A stretch of 64,000 bases of DNA, taken from the NCBI RefSeq assembly GCF_026262505.1, contig NC_067206.1, positions 9,482,268 to 9,546,267 of the forward strand, read 5' to 3'. This stretch comes from Trichomonas vaginalis G3 (Eukaryota; Parabasalia; Trichomonadida; Trichomonadidae). The position numbers were made by a program, and so were the translations under genes. The notes below the pieces were generated by a model. It was not told the origin of the DNA. It saw only the letters and a program-made list of their open reading frames with translations, and ran no database searches. Positions 33,632 through 42,835 of this stretch are shown here, in pieces (within the stretch, counting starts at the first letter, position 1; each line of letters opens with the position of its first letter).

Positions 33632-36600
33632 CTACTGGGTCACTTGAAATATCATATCTATGCATTCCCTGTCTATCCGAACTGCTGCAAGATTTGTATA
33701 ACCTCTTTTTGTTATTGAATGTGAATGATTACCTGTTGTGTTTGTAGTTCCTGTATGAGTGTGCGGTGGAAGGTTTGCTTCTTTAATTTTCTTCGAACCT
33801 CCTGTTTGCTTTGAATATCTAGCACAGTATAAGAATTTATCTACAATCTGCTTCCACGTACCAAAACCCAGAACTGTTTCTGGATTTGTTGAGTTCATTG
33901 ACGTATAAATAGAGCCTATAGGATATAATGTTTGAAGTATTTCAGTCTTTAATGTTTGAAGCTCTGTTTTGTCAGCTTTCTTATCTAACATTGTTGGTAG
34001 TTCATATGCTTCAAAGTTTCTGGCATGATCTTCGATATTCCTGCAACTGTTATCTAAATTGTTAAGAGTATCTTTTACGCTTGTACTCGGATTCTCTAAA
34101 GGTGCACTTGAACCCAAATCATAGTTCAATATTATGTCGTCTGCTCTAACAGTAGTGAAGGATTTATGTGTATGGTTCTTGTCGGCTTTCTTATCTAACA
34201 TTGCTGGTAGTTTATATGTTTCAAAGTTTCTGACATGACCTTCAATGTTCATACATTTACTATTTAAGGAGTTTAGTGTATCTTTTACGCTTGTACTTGG
34301 ATTCTCTAAAGGTGCACTTGAACCCAAATCATAGTTCAATATTATGTCGTCTGCTCTAACAGTAGTGAAGGATTTATGTGTATGGTTCTTGTCGGCTTTA
34401 CTGTCTAATGTAGCTTGAAGTTCATTTATATCGGAGATGTTGTGTTTATGAGATTTCAAAACTTTGTTCATTGCTTCGAGTTCAACTTTGTCAGCTTTAC
34501 TTTTAATAGCATCTTCAAACGTTATTTTTGACTTAACTCTCAAAGTAAATCTTGGTTCAACTAATACACCTTTAACAGAGAAAGTAGAGGCATAAATTTC
34601 ATCGTTATAACTAAATGCTTCTAGCGCTTTACCCGCGTCATAATGTACAGTACAGCTTTATGTCATAACCTTTAGCACGAATGTATTTATATCTTCTTTC
34701 ATTAACATCTTCAGTGCTTATTTGTTCATCCTGTGTTAAATATCCATGGTAGTCCGTTATAATCTGTTCGTCTGAAGTTATATAATGAACGTGGTTCTTG
34801 ACTTTATCACTCAGAGCTAAAAGCTCATTTTTTGTCTGCTTTTTCGGCTAATTTCTCATTAACATCATTCACTTCTAATTCAACTCTTCCGCCAGAACTC
34901 TTATTATCATTAATCTTTTTCATTAATTCGGTAATTACGTCATAAAGACTATATTCTGTTTTCGGTTTTGTAAATAATGAGTCAAAATTTCTTTTCATCA
35001 TTACATCGCTGATATTAATGATATCACCATTCCTTTTTCATTTATTCTCTTCATTAATTCTGCAATAATGACGAATATATAATCTGTTAATTTATTCTCT
35101 TCATCGAGGGTTATAGAATGTTTTGAAATTGAATCATTAACTCCTCTAAATAAATCAATAACTTCAGGATACACGTTTTTAATGTCTCGAATAACCCGAC
35201 CAGTATCCTGTTGTTCATGTTCTTCGTTCCCGTCGTTACGTGGTTTTATATCTCTAACCATCATCAACGCAGCCATAACCGGAGGGTTTGTTGCTATCTG
35301 TTCGAAAATTCGTCCGTTATGTACGGTATATCTAAATAATTTCTTTGTGTTTGTTAAAACATTTGAAACAAGTCTTTTAAAACCATCTACAAAATTTCCT
35401 GTTTCACCTAATGTTCTTGCAGCATTTACAAGCTCACCCATTCCCGCTTTTGACCCCAAAAACGTCATATTGCATTTATTCACTCTGTATAGTTGTCCAT
35501 TCAGCGAAACTAACACCCGCATTCGCTAAGCTGAAAATGAAATTCAGTGGATCAAACTTAATTCCACCTTCTTTTTCAATTTCAACGAACTCACTAACAT
35601 GAGATTTTAAGTATTCTTTCGTTAAAATTGTTTTCCCCGATGTTATGTCATTAACGAAACTATCACCGTCAAAAGTTAACGAATTCAATTTCGTCGTTGA
35701 TGCTTTTATTTCATACACCGCTTTATCAATAGTTTTGGGCTCACCTTCTTTAGAAGCATATGAAACATTAATGAATGAATTATATGTATTCGTGAATGAA
35801 TTAAAATCAATGATTTTCATTAATGACGCCTTTAATGATTCATTTACTGTCGAATCCCTTAAAGTAATTAATGAACTGTCATTTATGAAAGGTACACTGC
35901 AAACCGTCGAGTTTGGATCAAATGCTGTAGTTTATAGATCCGTATTTTTCCCAAGTGAGCGGGGTATCTCCAATCCCAGCCCTATCGTCCTCCCAGTGTC
36001 AGTTTTCAATATAAAATCCAAATTTTTTTTGAAAATAAAAATTTCGAGAAATTTTTCTGATTTTTTTTCTTTGATTTCAATAATTCAAAATAAATTTTGG
36101 AGTAAAAAGACACTATTTAATGAAATTCATATGAGTGAATGTGGATAAATACTCTCAAAACATACAATTTATCTATCTTTTCTTTATATTATCAACTAAT
36201 TAGTGATAATTTTTTTTGAATCAGATTTTTTTTCATTAAAAACATAATATATAACACAACAATGATGCACACATACGTATCTACACATCAAAATATAAAG
36301 CTTGTTTTGGTCTGGGCATCCCAACCCAAAATTCTTAAAAAATTGAATAAAATTGAATACTTGGGGCTGGGATACCCATCCCAAAACCGAATTGAATTTT
36401 TTGAATTAAAGAATATATTTATGTATTTATAATATACATGTGATGTCTATAAAAATACTAAATTCTAAAAAAAATTCAATTTATTCAAAACGTATACTAA
36501 GTGATCACTTCATTAGTAGGATCAGCAATCCTACTAAATGGTGAGAACGCCACTAACTCAAAAGGGAGTCCTTGGAGCTCTTGATCTCTTGTCAGTAGAG

Positions 36601-38060
36601 TTCATAATGAGGCATGGCATCTACTGATTAGAGATCAGAGCAATCCTACCTTACCTTCAGGAGCTACAAAGCTCCTAATCGTTACGAGAGGGAGCCTTGG
36701 AGCTCCTGAAGCTCATCAGCAGAGGCTATTTACCATTTGGGCCTCTTCTGATGAAAGATGCGAAACACGTCTACGAACCAGGAGCTTCAAAACTTCTAAT
36801 CCTTACTAAAGGGAGCTTTGGAGCTCCTGAGTCTCCATCAACAGAGTCCCAGATGGTAAATGTCCTTTGCTGATGAAAGATGCGAAACACATCTACGAAC
36901 CAGGAGCTCCAAAGCTCCTAATCCTTACGAAAGGGAGCTTTGGAGCTCCTGAAACTCCTTTTACTATAAAATAGGACAGTTTTCTTCAGGTTCTCATCAA
37001 ATCTAAGACTTCAGAAGAAAGCTGTCCTATCAATGTATACTTACACTCTCATGGACTACAAGTGTACAATTTTAAGGCAGAGATTATCCGAGGCCTCTCA
37101 TCAAATGAGGGACCTCGGATAATCTCTACCTTAAGTAGTCAAATAACTTTTCTCACTATTTAGGAACAAAAGAACAAGAGTTGGAGTACTTTAAGGCAAG
37201 ATTCTTCCGAAATCTCTCATCGAATGAGAGACTTCGGAAGGACCTTGCCAAATCCTTGAACGCCAATATCCTTGGAACTGAGCTAGAACCAGGGAGAAGT
37301 AGCATACTATAGAGCACGATGGTAATCTCGGAAATGCTTATATCGCCCCAAGCACAATATTTAAGAAGTCTAACTCATATATACAAGAAGTCAGGCTGAA
37401 TAGATATTGTGCATATGGTTTGCAGAACTCTCATGATATTTAAAATTCATGTTATCCCAAAAAGGTGACACTTTGGGTGTATCGTCCATCCCAGGGATGC
37501 AAAAATCACATCACCTTGGATCTATACTGTAGTTGGTGCAAGAATATTAATGATATAAGTCATTAAATCATTAAGTGACGTAAATAATGTTGTCGTTTTT
37601 GATTTAATTTCTTTAGCATCTGTTATATATGGTAATTTTATTTCTGTAGTTTCTGAATTAAAGATATTCGCTAAAATGTTTTGTAAACTGTTTTGAACAG
37701 CTGTGTAAACCGTTGAATCCGGAACTCTTACGATTTCACCGTCCTTAATAAAAGGCATTGCACATGGTGTAGTGCTTGGGTCAAATCTTTTTGGGTTATG
37801 ATTCAACATATATTCTAATGCTTCATAAACAGACCTATATACGGTTGTATTATCTTTTTCAATAATTTCACCGTCCTTTATAAACGCATAGTACATGGAG
37901 TTAAAATAGGGTCAAACTTTTCATAGTCCTTCCATGTTATGTATTTCTCAGTATTTCCATCAGTGATAACAATATATTTGTCAGTAAGTGTGAGAGAGTA
38001 TTGACCAAAATATAAACGTTTAGCTCTGTCAGCTTCATACGCATATGCAGCTATACTCAT
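33632..38060 (-). CDS. Long fibre gene with phage tail-collar-like end (broken, interrupted by a transposon)
   Basis: The gene reads from MSIAAYAYEADRAKRLYFGQ near 38060 leftward. Its upstream part carries repeats of the type FDPSTTPCAMPFIKDGEIV. The downstream part carries two long repeats with KADKNHTHKSFTTVRADDI, then ends YPIGSIYTSMNSTNPETVLG, GFGTWKQIVDKFL and PPHTHTG. GSIY..STNP, W-x-I-x-x-(K/R)FL and the His-rich PHTHTG loop are hallmarks of phage tail-fibre and collar proteins. A receptor-binding spike on the virion is the natural reading. A 1.6-kb element (35933-37526) lies inside the gene, and it looks broken in a few further places. Confidence 0.6.
35933..37526. mobile_element. 1.6-kb non-autonomous DNA transposon inside the Polinton fibre gene
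   Basis: Bounded by 9-bp inverted termini TATAGATCC (35933-35941) and GGATCTATA (37518-37526) and by an 8-bp direct repeat CTGTAGTT at 35925-35932 and 37527-37534. There is no transposase gene. The left third is AT-rich; 36510-37415 is an array of hairpins; TATCGTCC and TCCCAG words recur near both ends. An 8-bp target duplication fits hAT, Merlin, P or Mutator families, but the termini do not match a consensus that I can name. It is younger than the Polinton that it interrupts. Confidence 0.85.
36513..37412. repeat. Array of about ten hairpins, including a ~123-bp near-tandem repeat
   Basis: Strong inverted repeats follow each other. They lie at 36513-36537 (TAGTAGGAT/ATCCTACTA), 36576-36641, 36659-36676 (AGGAGC/GCTCCT), 36690-36707, 36714-36753 (CATCAG..AGAGGC with GCCTCT..CTGATG), 36971-37030 (ATAGGACAG/CTGTCCTAT), 37072-37134 (TTAAGG.AGAGATTATCC with a 3-nt loop), 37194-37250 and 37352-37412 (GCACAATAT/ATATTGTGC). 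A block from CTGATGAAAGATGCG to GGAGCTCCTGA is repeated at about 36748 and 36871. Stems of 20-28 bp with tiny loops look like precursor hairpins rather than simple transposon ends. Confidence 0.8.
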
Positions 38061-38077
38061 ATTTTAATGAGAATAAA

Positions 38078-38780
38078 ATGTTGTTCTATTTGCAAAGTAC
38101 AGACCCAAACGAATACGGGACAGTAAAGCTACAAACAAACTTAGGTCTACAGAATGAGGCGCTTGCATTCAGAATGGTTGACTTCAATACTATCGCTTCA
38201 TTCGTTATAACAGATGAAAAAGATTTCATGGAGATTGAAAAGATGGAAAGAAGCACGAAATAAGATTTCACAATAATGTAGAATATAAGATGAAACATTA
38301 GCTGGAGTGTTAAATGCTCTCATAAATACTACAATAAACAAGGATAACGAAGAAAACTTAATGAATGTTAAACTTATTGCAGGAGTTTTGAAGTTCAGTT
38401 ATGCGAAGGAGTTTAAGATACCAAGAATGAGTCATAGAGTACAACTTCTTTTGGGTGCATACCATATGACATTTCCTTTGAAAAGTGTTGACAAAACGAT
38501 TGAGATGAAATCTGTTCCATACGTATGTTATGGTAATTGTTTATACATTGAGTCTAAAATAGCTAATGTCACAGGCATTTCAGGAGTTAATAGTAAAGGT
38601 TCAGTAGAATATAAATCCTTCTGTTATGCAGTCAATTCAATGTTCATTCCAAACGTTCCTGTCATAGCAACTCATTTAGGTAAATGGGTTCGCATTAGTC
38701 CTCATAATTTGAAAGACATGCAATTCAGACTTGTTGACTTTCAAGGAGAGCCTGTAGAACTGAAGCACCAGTGCGAATGA
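38078..38780 (+). CDS. Unknown Polinton gene (broken)
   Basis: Divergent from the fibre gene. Starts MLFYLQSTDPNEYGTVKLQT; the later part reads GKWVRISPHNLKDMQFRLVD and ends near 38780. Both the early and the last parts contain an F-R-hydrophobic-VDF word, suggesting two related beta-rich repeats and thus perhaps a minor virion component. About one or two breaks. No family recognised. Confidence 0.45.
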
Positions 38781-38811
38781 CTGTTGAAGTTGACTTTTTA
38801 GAAAATATTAA

Positions 38812-39054
38812 ATGCAACAGCTTACAAGAGAACTCAGAGCTAAAAATATAAAGTATGAATGTTATGTATTAGGTCATGAACTTTGGTTGTTGCTGTTTGA
38901 TGAAACAAATGAATTAGTTATGTCAGTCAAGAGAACAGAAAAATATTGTGTTAGTGAAAACTGCACCAAGTCAATAAGATTAGGTTTGCATTATGAAGAT
39001 GAGTTCGATACTGTTGAAGAAGTTTTGGATAGATATTACAAATTGCTAACTTGA
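38812..39054 (+). CDS. Small unknown Polinton protein
   Basis: 80 codons starting MQQLTRELRAKNIKYECYVL and ending EVLDRYYKLLT, 31 bp after the previous gene. Alpha/beta composition, looks whole, no family recognised. Confidence 0.5.
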   Translation: MQQLTRELRAKNIKYECYVLGHELWLLLFDETNELVMSVKRTEKYCVSENCTKSIRLGLHYEDEFDTVEEVLDRYYKLLT

Positions 39055-39070
39055 AATTTTTTTGACTGAC

Positions 39071-39103
39071 GGCGCAAAGCGCCAAGATGGGCTCAAAGAG
39101 CCC
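39071..39103. terminator. Double GC-rich mini-hairpin between convergent genes
   Basis: GGCGC-aaa-GCGCC (39071-39083), five bases, then GGGCTC-aaa-GAGCCC (39089-39103). It lies 16 bp after one stop and 11 bp before the stop of the opposing gene, the same situation as at 24864-24888. Confidence 0.55.
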
Positions 39104-39114
39104 TCCTGACTGCT

Positions 39115-39615
39115 TTAATTTACTAAAACATATTTCAAACAAAGTTTATATTCTGTTGAAAGTTTTGTATACTCGTTCGAATATTTATACTTAAACTCAA
39201 CTCCTGTAGTTCCTGGTGTTTCAATGATGCGGATGTTACCTATTTTCATGAATAGTGGAGTTTGACCACAGCATTCGATTTCAGGGTCGAGATAGTCAAT
39301 GACACATTGTTTCCCTGTTATTCGTGAGATAACATTTTCAAGGTCCTCTTTTGTTAGAATTATTTGGTTCTTGCTTATAAGATTTGTCAAAAGCTTCTTA
39401 TCGTCTTTGAGTAAAATTGTTTGGTATAACTGAAGAAGGTAATGGTCTACGTTATCTGAAGGATTTGTTTGAACATTTGTGTAAGGATTGTCGTTGGCTT
39501 CTCTTGAAAGAATTTGGTCCAGTGGTGGATACTCTAACTTAACATCTGATGTAGCGTTAGCGTTTGAAGCTGAGTTTAAATTCACGGATTTCAGCTCTGG
39601 TTCTGGTTCTTTCAA
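39115..39615 (-). CDS. Unknown Polinton protein
   Basis: 166 codons, looks whole. A Pro/Asn-rich N-terminus (MKEPEPELKSVNLNSASNAN) is followed by a helical and then a beta-rich part (GQTPLFMKIGNIRIIETPGT). No family recognised. It is convergent with the 80-codon gene and divergent from the next gene by 21 bp. Confidence 0.5.
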   Translation of the reverse strand: MKEPEPELKSVNLNSASNANATSDVKLEYPPLDQILSREANDNPYTNVQTNPSDNVDHYLLQLYQTILLKDDKKLLTNLISKNQIILTKEDLENVISRITGKQCVIDYLDPEIECCGQTPLFMKIGNIRIIETPGTTGVEFKYKYSNEYTKLSTEYKLCLKYVLVN

Positions 39616-39636
39616 ACATCTGAACTATAGTTCTTT

Positions 39637-40155
39637 ATGACAATATTGTTTGTCGTTCGTGAGTCAACATTTGATGTTGGTTCAATTGGAACATTAACGG
39701 CACCAGCTAAGATGGATTTGCTTCTCATTTCATATAGAATAAAAACCTTTTATATGTATGAAATGAACAATATACTCGACAAGGGTTTGAATGTAAAGCT
39801 AACGAATGAAAATATTGTTGAATTCACTGAGACAGGAGCTGTGTATAAAGATGTAGAACTACTGAACAAAAGGGCTAAGGGAAGAAGCAGGAACATGAAC
39901 AAAGGGTGGAAGCCTATAAAAATTTATGTCAATGATGGCTCAGGAGGTTCAAACATAAAGTATGCAGAAAGTTATAGAGTTTATGCTCTCAAAGGTGAAA
40001 AGCCTTCATTTAAGAACAGCTATTCTAACACATATCCTCAAAAGCTAACGGATGGGGAAGTGGATGATATGAATGACAGCAAAAATATTAACAGAAATGG
40101 CGACAGAGATGCATGGAATTTGTTTACCATCAGTCAATTGAAGGTTAAACTTTAA
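39637..40155 (+). CDS. Unknown Polinton protein
   Basis: 172 codons starting MTILFVVRESTFDVGSIGTL; basic middle (LNKRAKGRSRNMNKGWKPIK), asparagine/aspartate-rich end. It overlaps the end of the ATPase gene by 4 bp in convergent orientation. Looks whole. No family recognised. Confidence 0.5.
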   Translation: MTILFVVRESTFDVGSIGTLTAPAKMDLLLISYRIKTFYMYEMNNILDKGLNVKLTNENIVEFTETGAVYKDVELLNKRAKGRSRNMNKGWKPIKIYVNDGSGGSNIKYAESYRVYALKGEKPSFKNSYSNTYPQKLTDGEVDDMNDSKNINRNGDRDAWNLFTISQLKVKL

Positions 40156-41039
40156 AACAATGTTGGTCGTTCCCATGGAATATTTTTGACTTTAATGGTA
40201 TTAGTCATGATATGAATCTCAAGGTATGAACGAGGAGAGATGAGAGACTTATATGCTTCCCAAATTTCTTCAAAAGGTAATGTTATACCTGACTGTTTCC
40301 AAATGAGTTCAATATCATAACGTGAGAAATCTTGAAAGATAACGAAGTCAGTTATGAGACGTTTTATGTTTAAAGCTAAAAACCTCCATGTTTGCATAAG
40401 TATTGCTACAGTTAAATGGTAATGTCTGACTTTAGTTATGATGTTAGCTAATGGTGAGTCAGGCTTTGAAACTAAACCTTTTCCGGCGAAGTCGTCGCAA
40501 ACGAGCAGAGTGTTTGAAGGATACTTTTTGAAGGGGTATTTTGAAAGTTTTGACAGAATGTAGTTTGTAAGTCGTTTCATATCGTAAACTCCTGAGTATT
40601 GACGTAAGTAGTGTTTGTCAATAATTCTTTCCATCTCCTCAGAAGTCTTTTGCATTCCCGACTGTATAAATTCAACGATGGCATAATATTTCCTCTTACG
40701 TCGAATGTAACGTTGAAGAAATTCAATGAGTTCACTGTCTGGAACTTTAACGACAGAGGCTTGAACTTTTGACATAAATGTTTTCGCTGTTGAGTCCATA
40801 GAGTCTGAAGTTGCTGATATAATGATTTGGTCATAATATGAGTCATTTCCTAAACGTTCTGTTATGAGTATATGACGAATGAGGTTAAATGTCTTACCTG
40901 AACCCATCTTTCCACAATAGAAATACACACCATTTGAACAGAACTCATAATCTTTGCTGAAAGGAAGAATAAGAGAAGAGTTAAGTTTGTCTGTAGTTTC
41001 ATTCATGTCTTCATCTACGTCATGTATTAAATGCTTCAT
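40152..41039 (-). CDS. FtsK/HerA-type packaging ATPase of Polinton
   Basis: 295 codons, looks whole. Walker A GKMGSGKT at residues 43-50 and Walker B NTLLVCDDF at about 176-184 fit the A32-like genome-packaging ATPases of Polintons, and so does the length. Divergent from penton-like gene 2 across 16 bp. Role: pumping element DNA into a preformed capsid. Confidence 0.85.
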   Translation of the reverse strand: MKHLIHDVDEDMNETTDKLNSSLILPFSKDYEFCSNGVYFYCGKMGSGKTFNLIRHILITERLGNDSYYDQIIISATSDSMDSTAKTFMSKVQASVVKVPDSELIEFLQRYIRRKRKYYAIVEFIQSGMQKTSEEMERIIDKHYLRQYSGVYDMKRLTNYILSKLSKYPFKKYPSNTLLVCDDFAGKGLVSKPDSPLANIITKVRHYHLTVAILMQTWRFLALNIKRLITDFVIFQDFSRYDIELIWKQSGITLPFEEIWEAYKSLISPRSYLEIHIMTNTIKVKNIPWERPTLF

Positions 41040-41055
41040 TTTATCTCCATTAAAA

Positions 41056-41937
41056 ATGCAAGTCAGAAATATTCAGAACATAGCACCGAGTCTAACTGAC
41101 AAGAGTATAAAGATATACTATGAACATGTTATGATGAAACCAACCAAAATTCAAGAAAGTCAGTATACTTATGAATATCCAAGACACTGGGTAGAGTATG
41201 TAGGAGGTGAGAAAGCTATTGAAATCAGACAGGTTCGAAGTATTCCAGCAGGAAGAACAATATTATTGAAGAACTTTAATGTTTTGAGGTATAATGATGA
41301 AACAAAGAAGCAAGATAGTTTTCCTGTTGCTGTGTATGTGAACTTAGATACAGGAGATGACATGAAAGTTTTTAATACAAAGCTTCAAACGGTAGTGAGA
41401 GAACAACTGACTGCGGAAGGACATCCATTACCTTCAGAAGTTACCATAGCATATAATTTTGAAACAAACTCAATAGATTTTAAAGTCGTCTCTGCAAAGA
41501 AGTCAGGATTTACATTTAATGAAGCAGATGTATATTCGAATGAAAACTTCAAAGCTATTGCATGGTTAGATAATGACGATTGCTTTAAGAAAATATTTAA
41601 ATACAGTGACTCAACGATGTCAATAGATGACCTTCGTGGAATGTTACCATCGACGTTTACAGTAGAAGGTTCAGCAGGATTGCTTACAAGATTGTCAATT
41701 GGTGGTATTTGGTCTCGTGAGAACATTGTTATAAAATCCAGTATAAGTGAATTTGCTGAAGAATCTATATTATGTCTTTCAAACTACATGTATTCGCCGC
41801 CGAAGCATTATAGTATAACAAACTTTGTCAGTAAGTTTAACATAAGACTTGTCGAACCTTTTTCAATGAAAGATGTTGTGCTACCTAAAGATGGAAAGGA
41901 TGGACTCATTATTGAAATGATTTTAATTGCATATTAA
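41056..41937 (+). CDS. Penton-like Polinton gene 2
   Basis: 294 codons starting MQVRNIQNIAPSLTDKSIKI, looks whole. Beta-rich; YEYPRHWVEYVGGEKAIEI and the following SIPAGRTILLKNF correspond to the pattern of the gene at 24001-24853. The last 36 codons reappear at 60812 in the partial second copy. Minor capsid (penton) role is inference from composition, duplication and position beside the ATPase. Confidence 0.55.
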   Translation: MQVRNIQNIAPSLTDKSIKIYYEHVMMKPTKIQESQYTYEYPRHWVEYVGGEKAIEIRQVRSIPAGRTILLKNFNVLRYNDETKKQDSFPVAVYVNLDTGDDMKVFNTKLQTVVREQLTAEGHPLPSEVTIAYNFETNSIDFKVVSAKKSGFTFNEADVYSNENFKAIAWLDNDDCFKKIFKYSDSTMSIDDLRGMLPSTFTVEGSAGLLTRLSIGGIWSRENIVIKSSISEFAEESILCLSNYMYSPPKHYSITNFVSKFNIRLVEPFSMKDVVLPKDGKDGLIIEMILIAY

Positions 41938-42162
41938 ATGAGCTTGTTCTTGAAGGTCATTCATGATGAAATAACTGTTGTAGAAGATGTTAGCAATTGT
42001 TCAGACATTTTGAAGCGTATAGATGATATAAGAAATAAGTTAGATAGACCGCAAAGCGGTGAGGGCGAAGCCCGTGAGAACGCTTATGTTTCATTGACTT
42101 TCTCCAGTAACGAGAACTTTTATGAGATAATATTGAAGAGAGATGATTTTAATATGGTGTAA
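41938..42162 (+). CDS. Small Polinton protein
   Basis: 74 codons beginning directly after the stop of the previous gene (ATG follows TAA). MSLFLKVIHDEITVVEDVSN at the start; the middle (RPQSGEGEAREN) is encoded by a double mini-hairpin at 42048-42073. Looks whole. No family recognised. Confidence 0.5.
   Translation: MSLFLKVIHDEITVVEDVSNCSDILKRIDDIRNKLDRPQSGEGEARENAYVSLTFSSNENFYEIILKRDDFNMV
42048..42073. other. Double GC-rich mini-hairpin inside a gene
   Basis: ACCGC-aaa-GCGGT (42048-42060), two bases, GGGC-gaa-GCCC (42063-42073). The corresponding place of the partial copy (61027-61053) has different bases but still folds as two hairpins, the second AGGAC-gaa-GTCCT. Confidence 0.55.
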
Positions 42163-42690
42163 ATGGTAGCTTGGGCAGCTTTAGGCGCAATGGGAACAAA
42201 AGCATTAGCATTTGGAGCAAAAGCACTTGGAGCTTATGACGCAGTAAATAAAATGAGTGGAGGAAGGGTTTCGAAGACATTAGATGCAAATAAAGGGAAG
42301 ATTGGAGGCTGGGTTGTAAAGAAGTAAAGATTAAATAAAATAGGGCTCATAAATAAAGCATCCAATTTGGTTGCGACTGAGTCAGAAAATGCTTTAGGAA
42401 AGGACGATGAGTTTGCAAAACACGCAAAAGACTTTAATGACCAGATGAAAGGTGAAACAATGCATTTAAATAGAGTCGATGGAACTAAAGAAAATGTTTC
42501 TTCTCCACCAGTAGTTCTTCCGTATGGTCCTTATGGAATGTATGGAAACCCTTACGAAAGACCATTTGACCCATTGACTGGTGGAAGTAACTGGTATCAT
42601 TACGGCCGAAGAAGAAAGACAGTCAAGTTGGAGACAGACGTGAAGAAAGCAACTAAAAAGAAACCAAGGAAGAGAGTTATAAAGCAATGA
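42163..42690 (+). CDS. Small Gly/Ala-rich and basic virion-type protein(s)
   Basis: A 54-codon piece starts one base after the previous stop (MVAWAALGAMGTKALAFGAK, amphipathic Gly/Ala-rich). It is followed to 42690 by a piece with PYGPYGMYGNPYERPFDPL and a very basic end (TKKKPRKRVIKQ). It could be two genes or one gene with a break. Composition recalls small membrane-active or DNA-binding virion proteins. No family recognised. Confidence 0.4.
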
Positions 42691-42711
42691 ATTCAACAGG
42701 GTGAAAAAAGA

Positions 42712-42725
42712 GGTGAGATCTCACC
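42712..42725. promoter_or_regulatory. GGTGAGATCTCACC palindrome (right repeat)
   Basis: Mirror of 20814-20827, 22 bp after the stop of the basic virion-type gene and about 110 bp before the terminal-repeat gene start. Confidence 0.55.
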
Positions 42726-42835
42726 ACTTCACCTAAATTTATTTTTGTGCTATGTTTTCATACGTGTGAGGGTGGTGATATCATTTATTTTTTAAGTTTA
42801 TTTTTTATTTTATTTTTTATTTTATTTTTATATAA

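Noticed and set aside
35645-36148. 167-codon plus-strand frame
   Set aside because: It runs from antisense of the fibre gene into the nested transposon, so it is an accidental frame.
36745-36895. CTGATGA...GAAAC strings resembling a hammerhead ribozyme core, present twice
   Set aside because: There is no pairing for stem II between the two core strings, and CTGATG is already used in the stem of the preceding hairpin. The second occurrence is just the near-tandem repeat.
36513-37412. CRISPR-like array
   Set aside because: Repeats are inverted hairpins of differing sequence and size, not identical direct repeats with unique spacers; a eukaryotic context also speaks against it.
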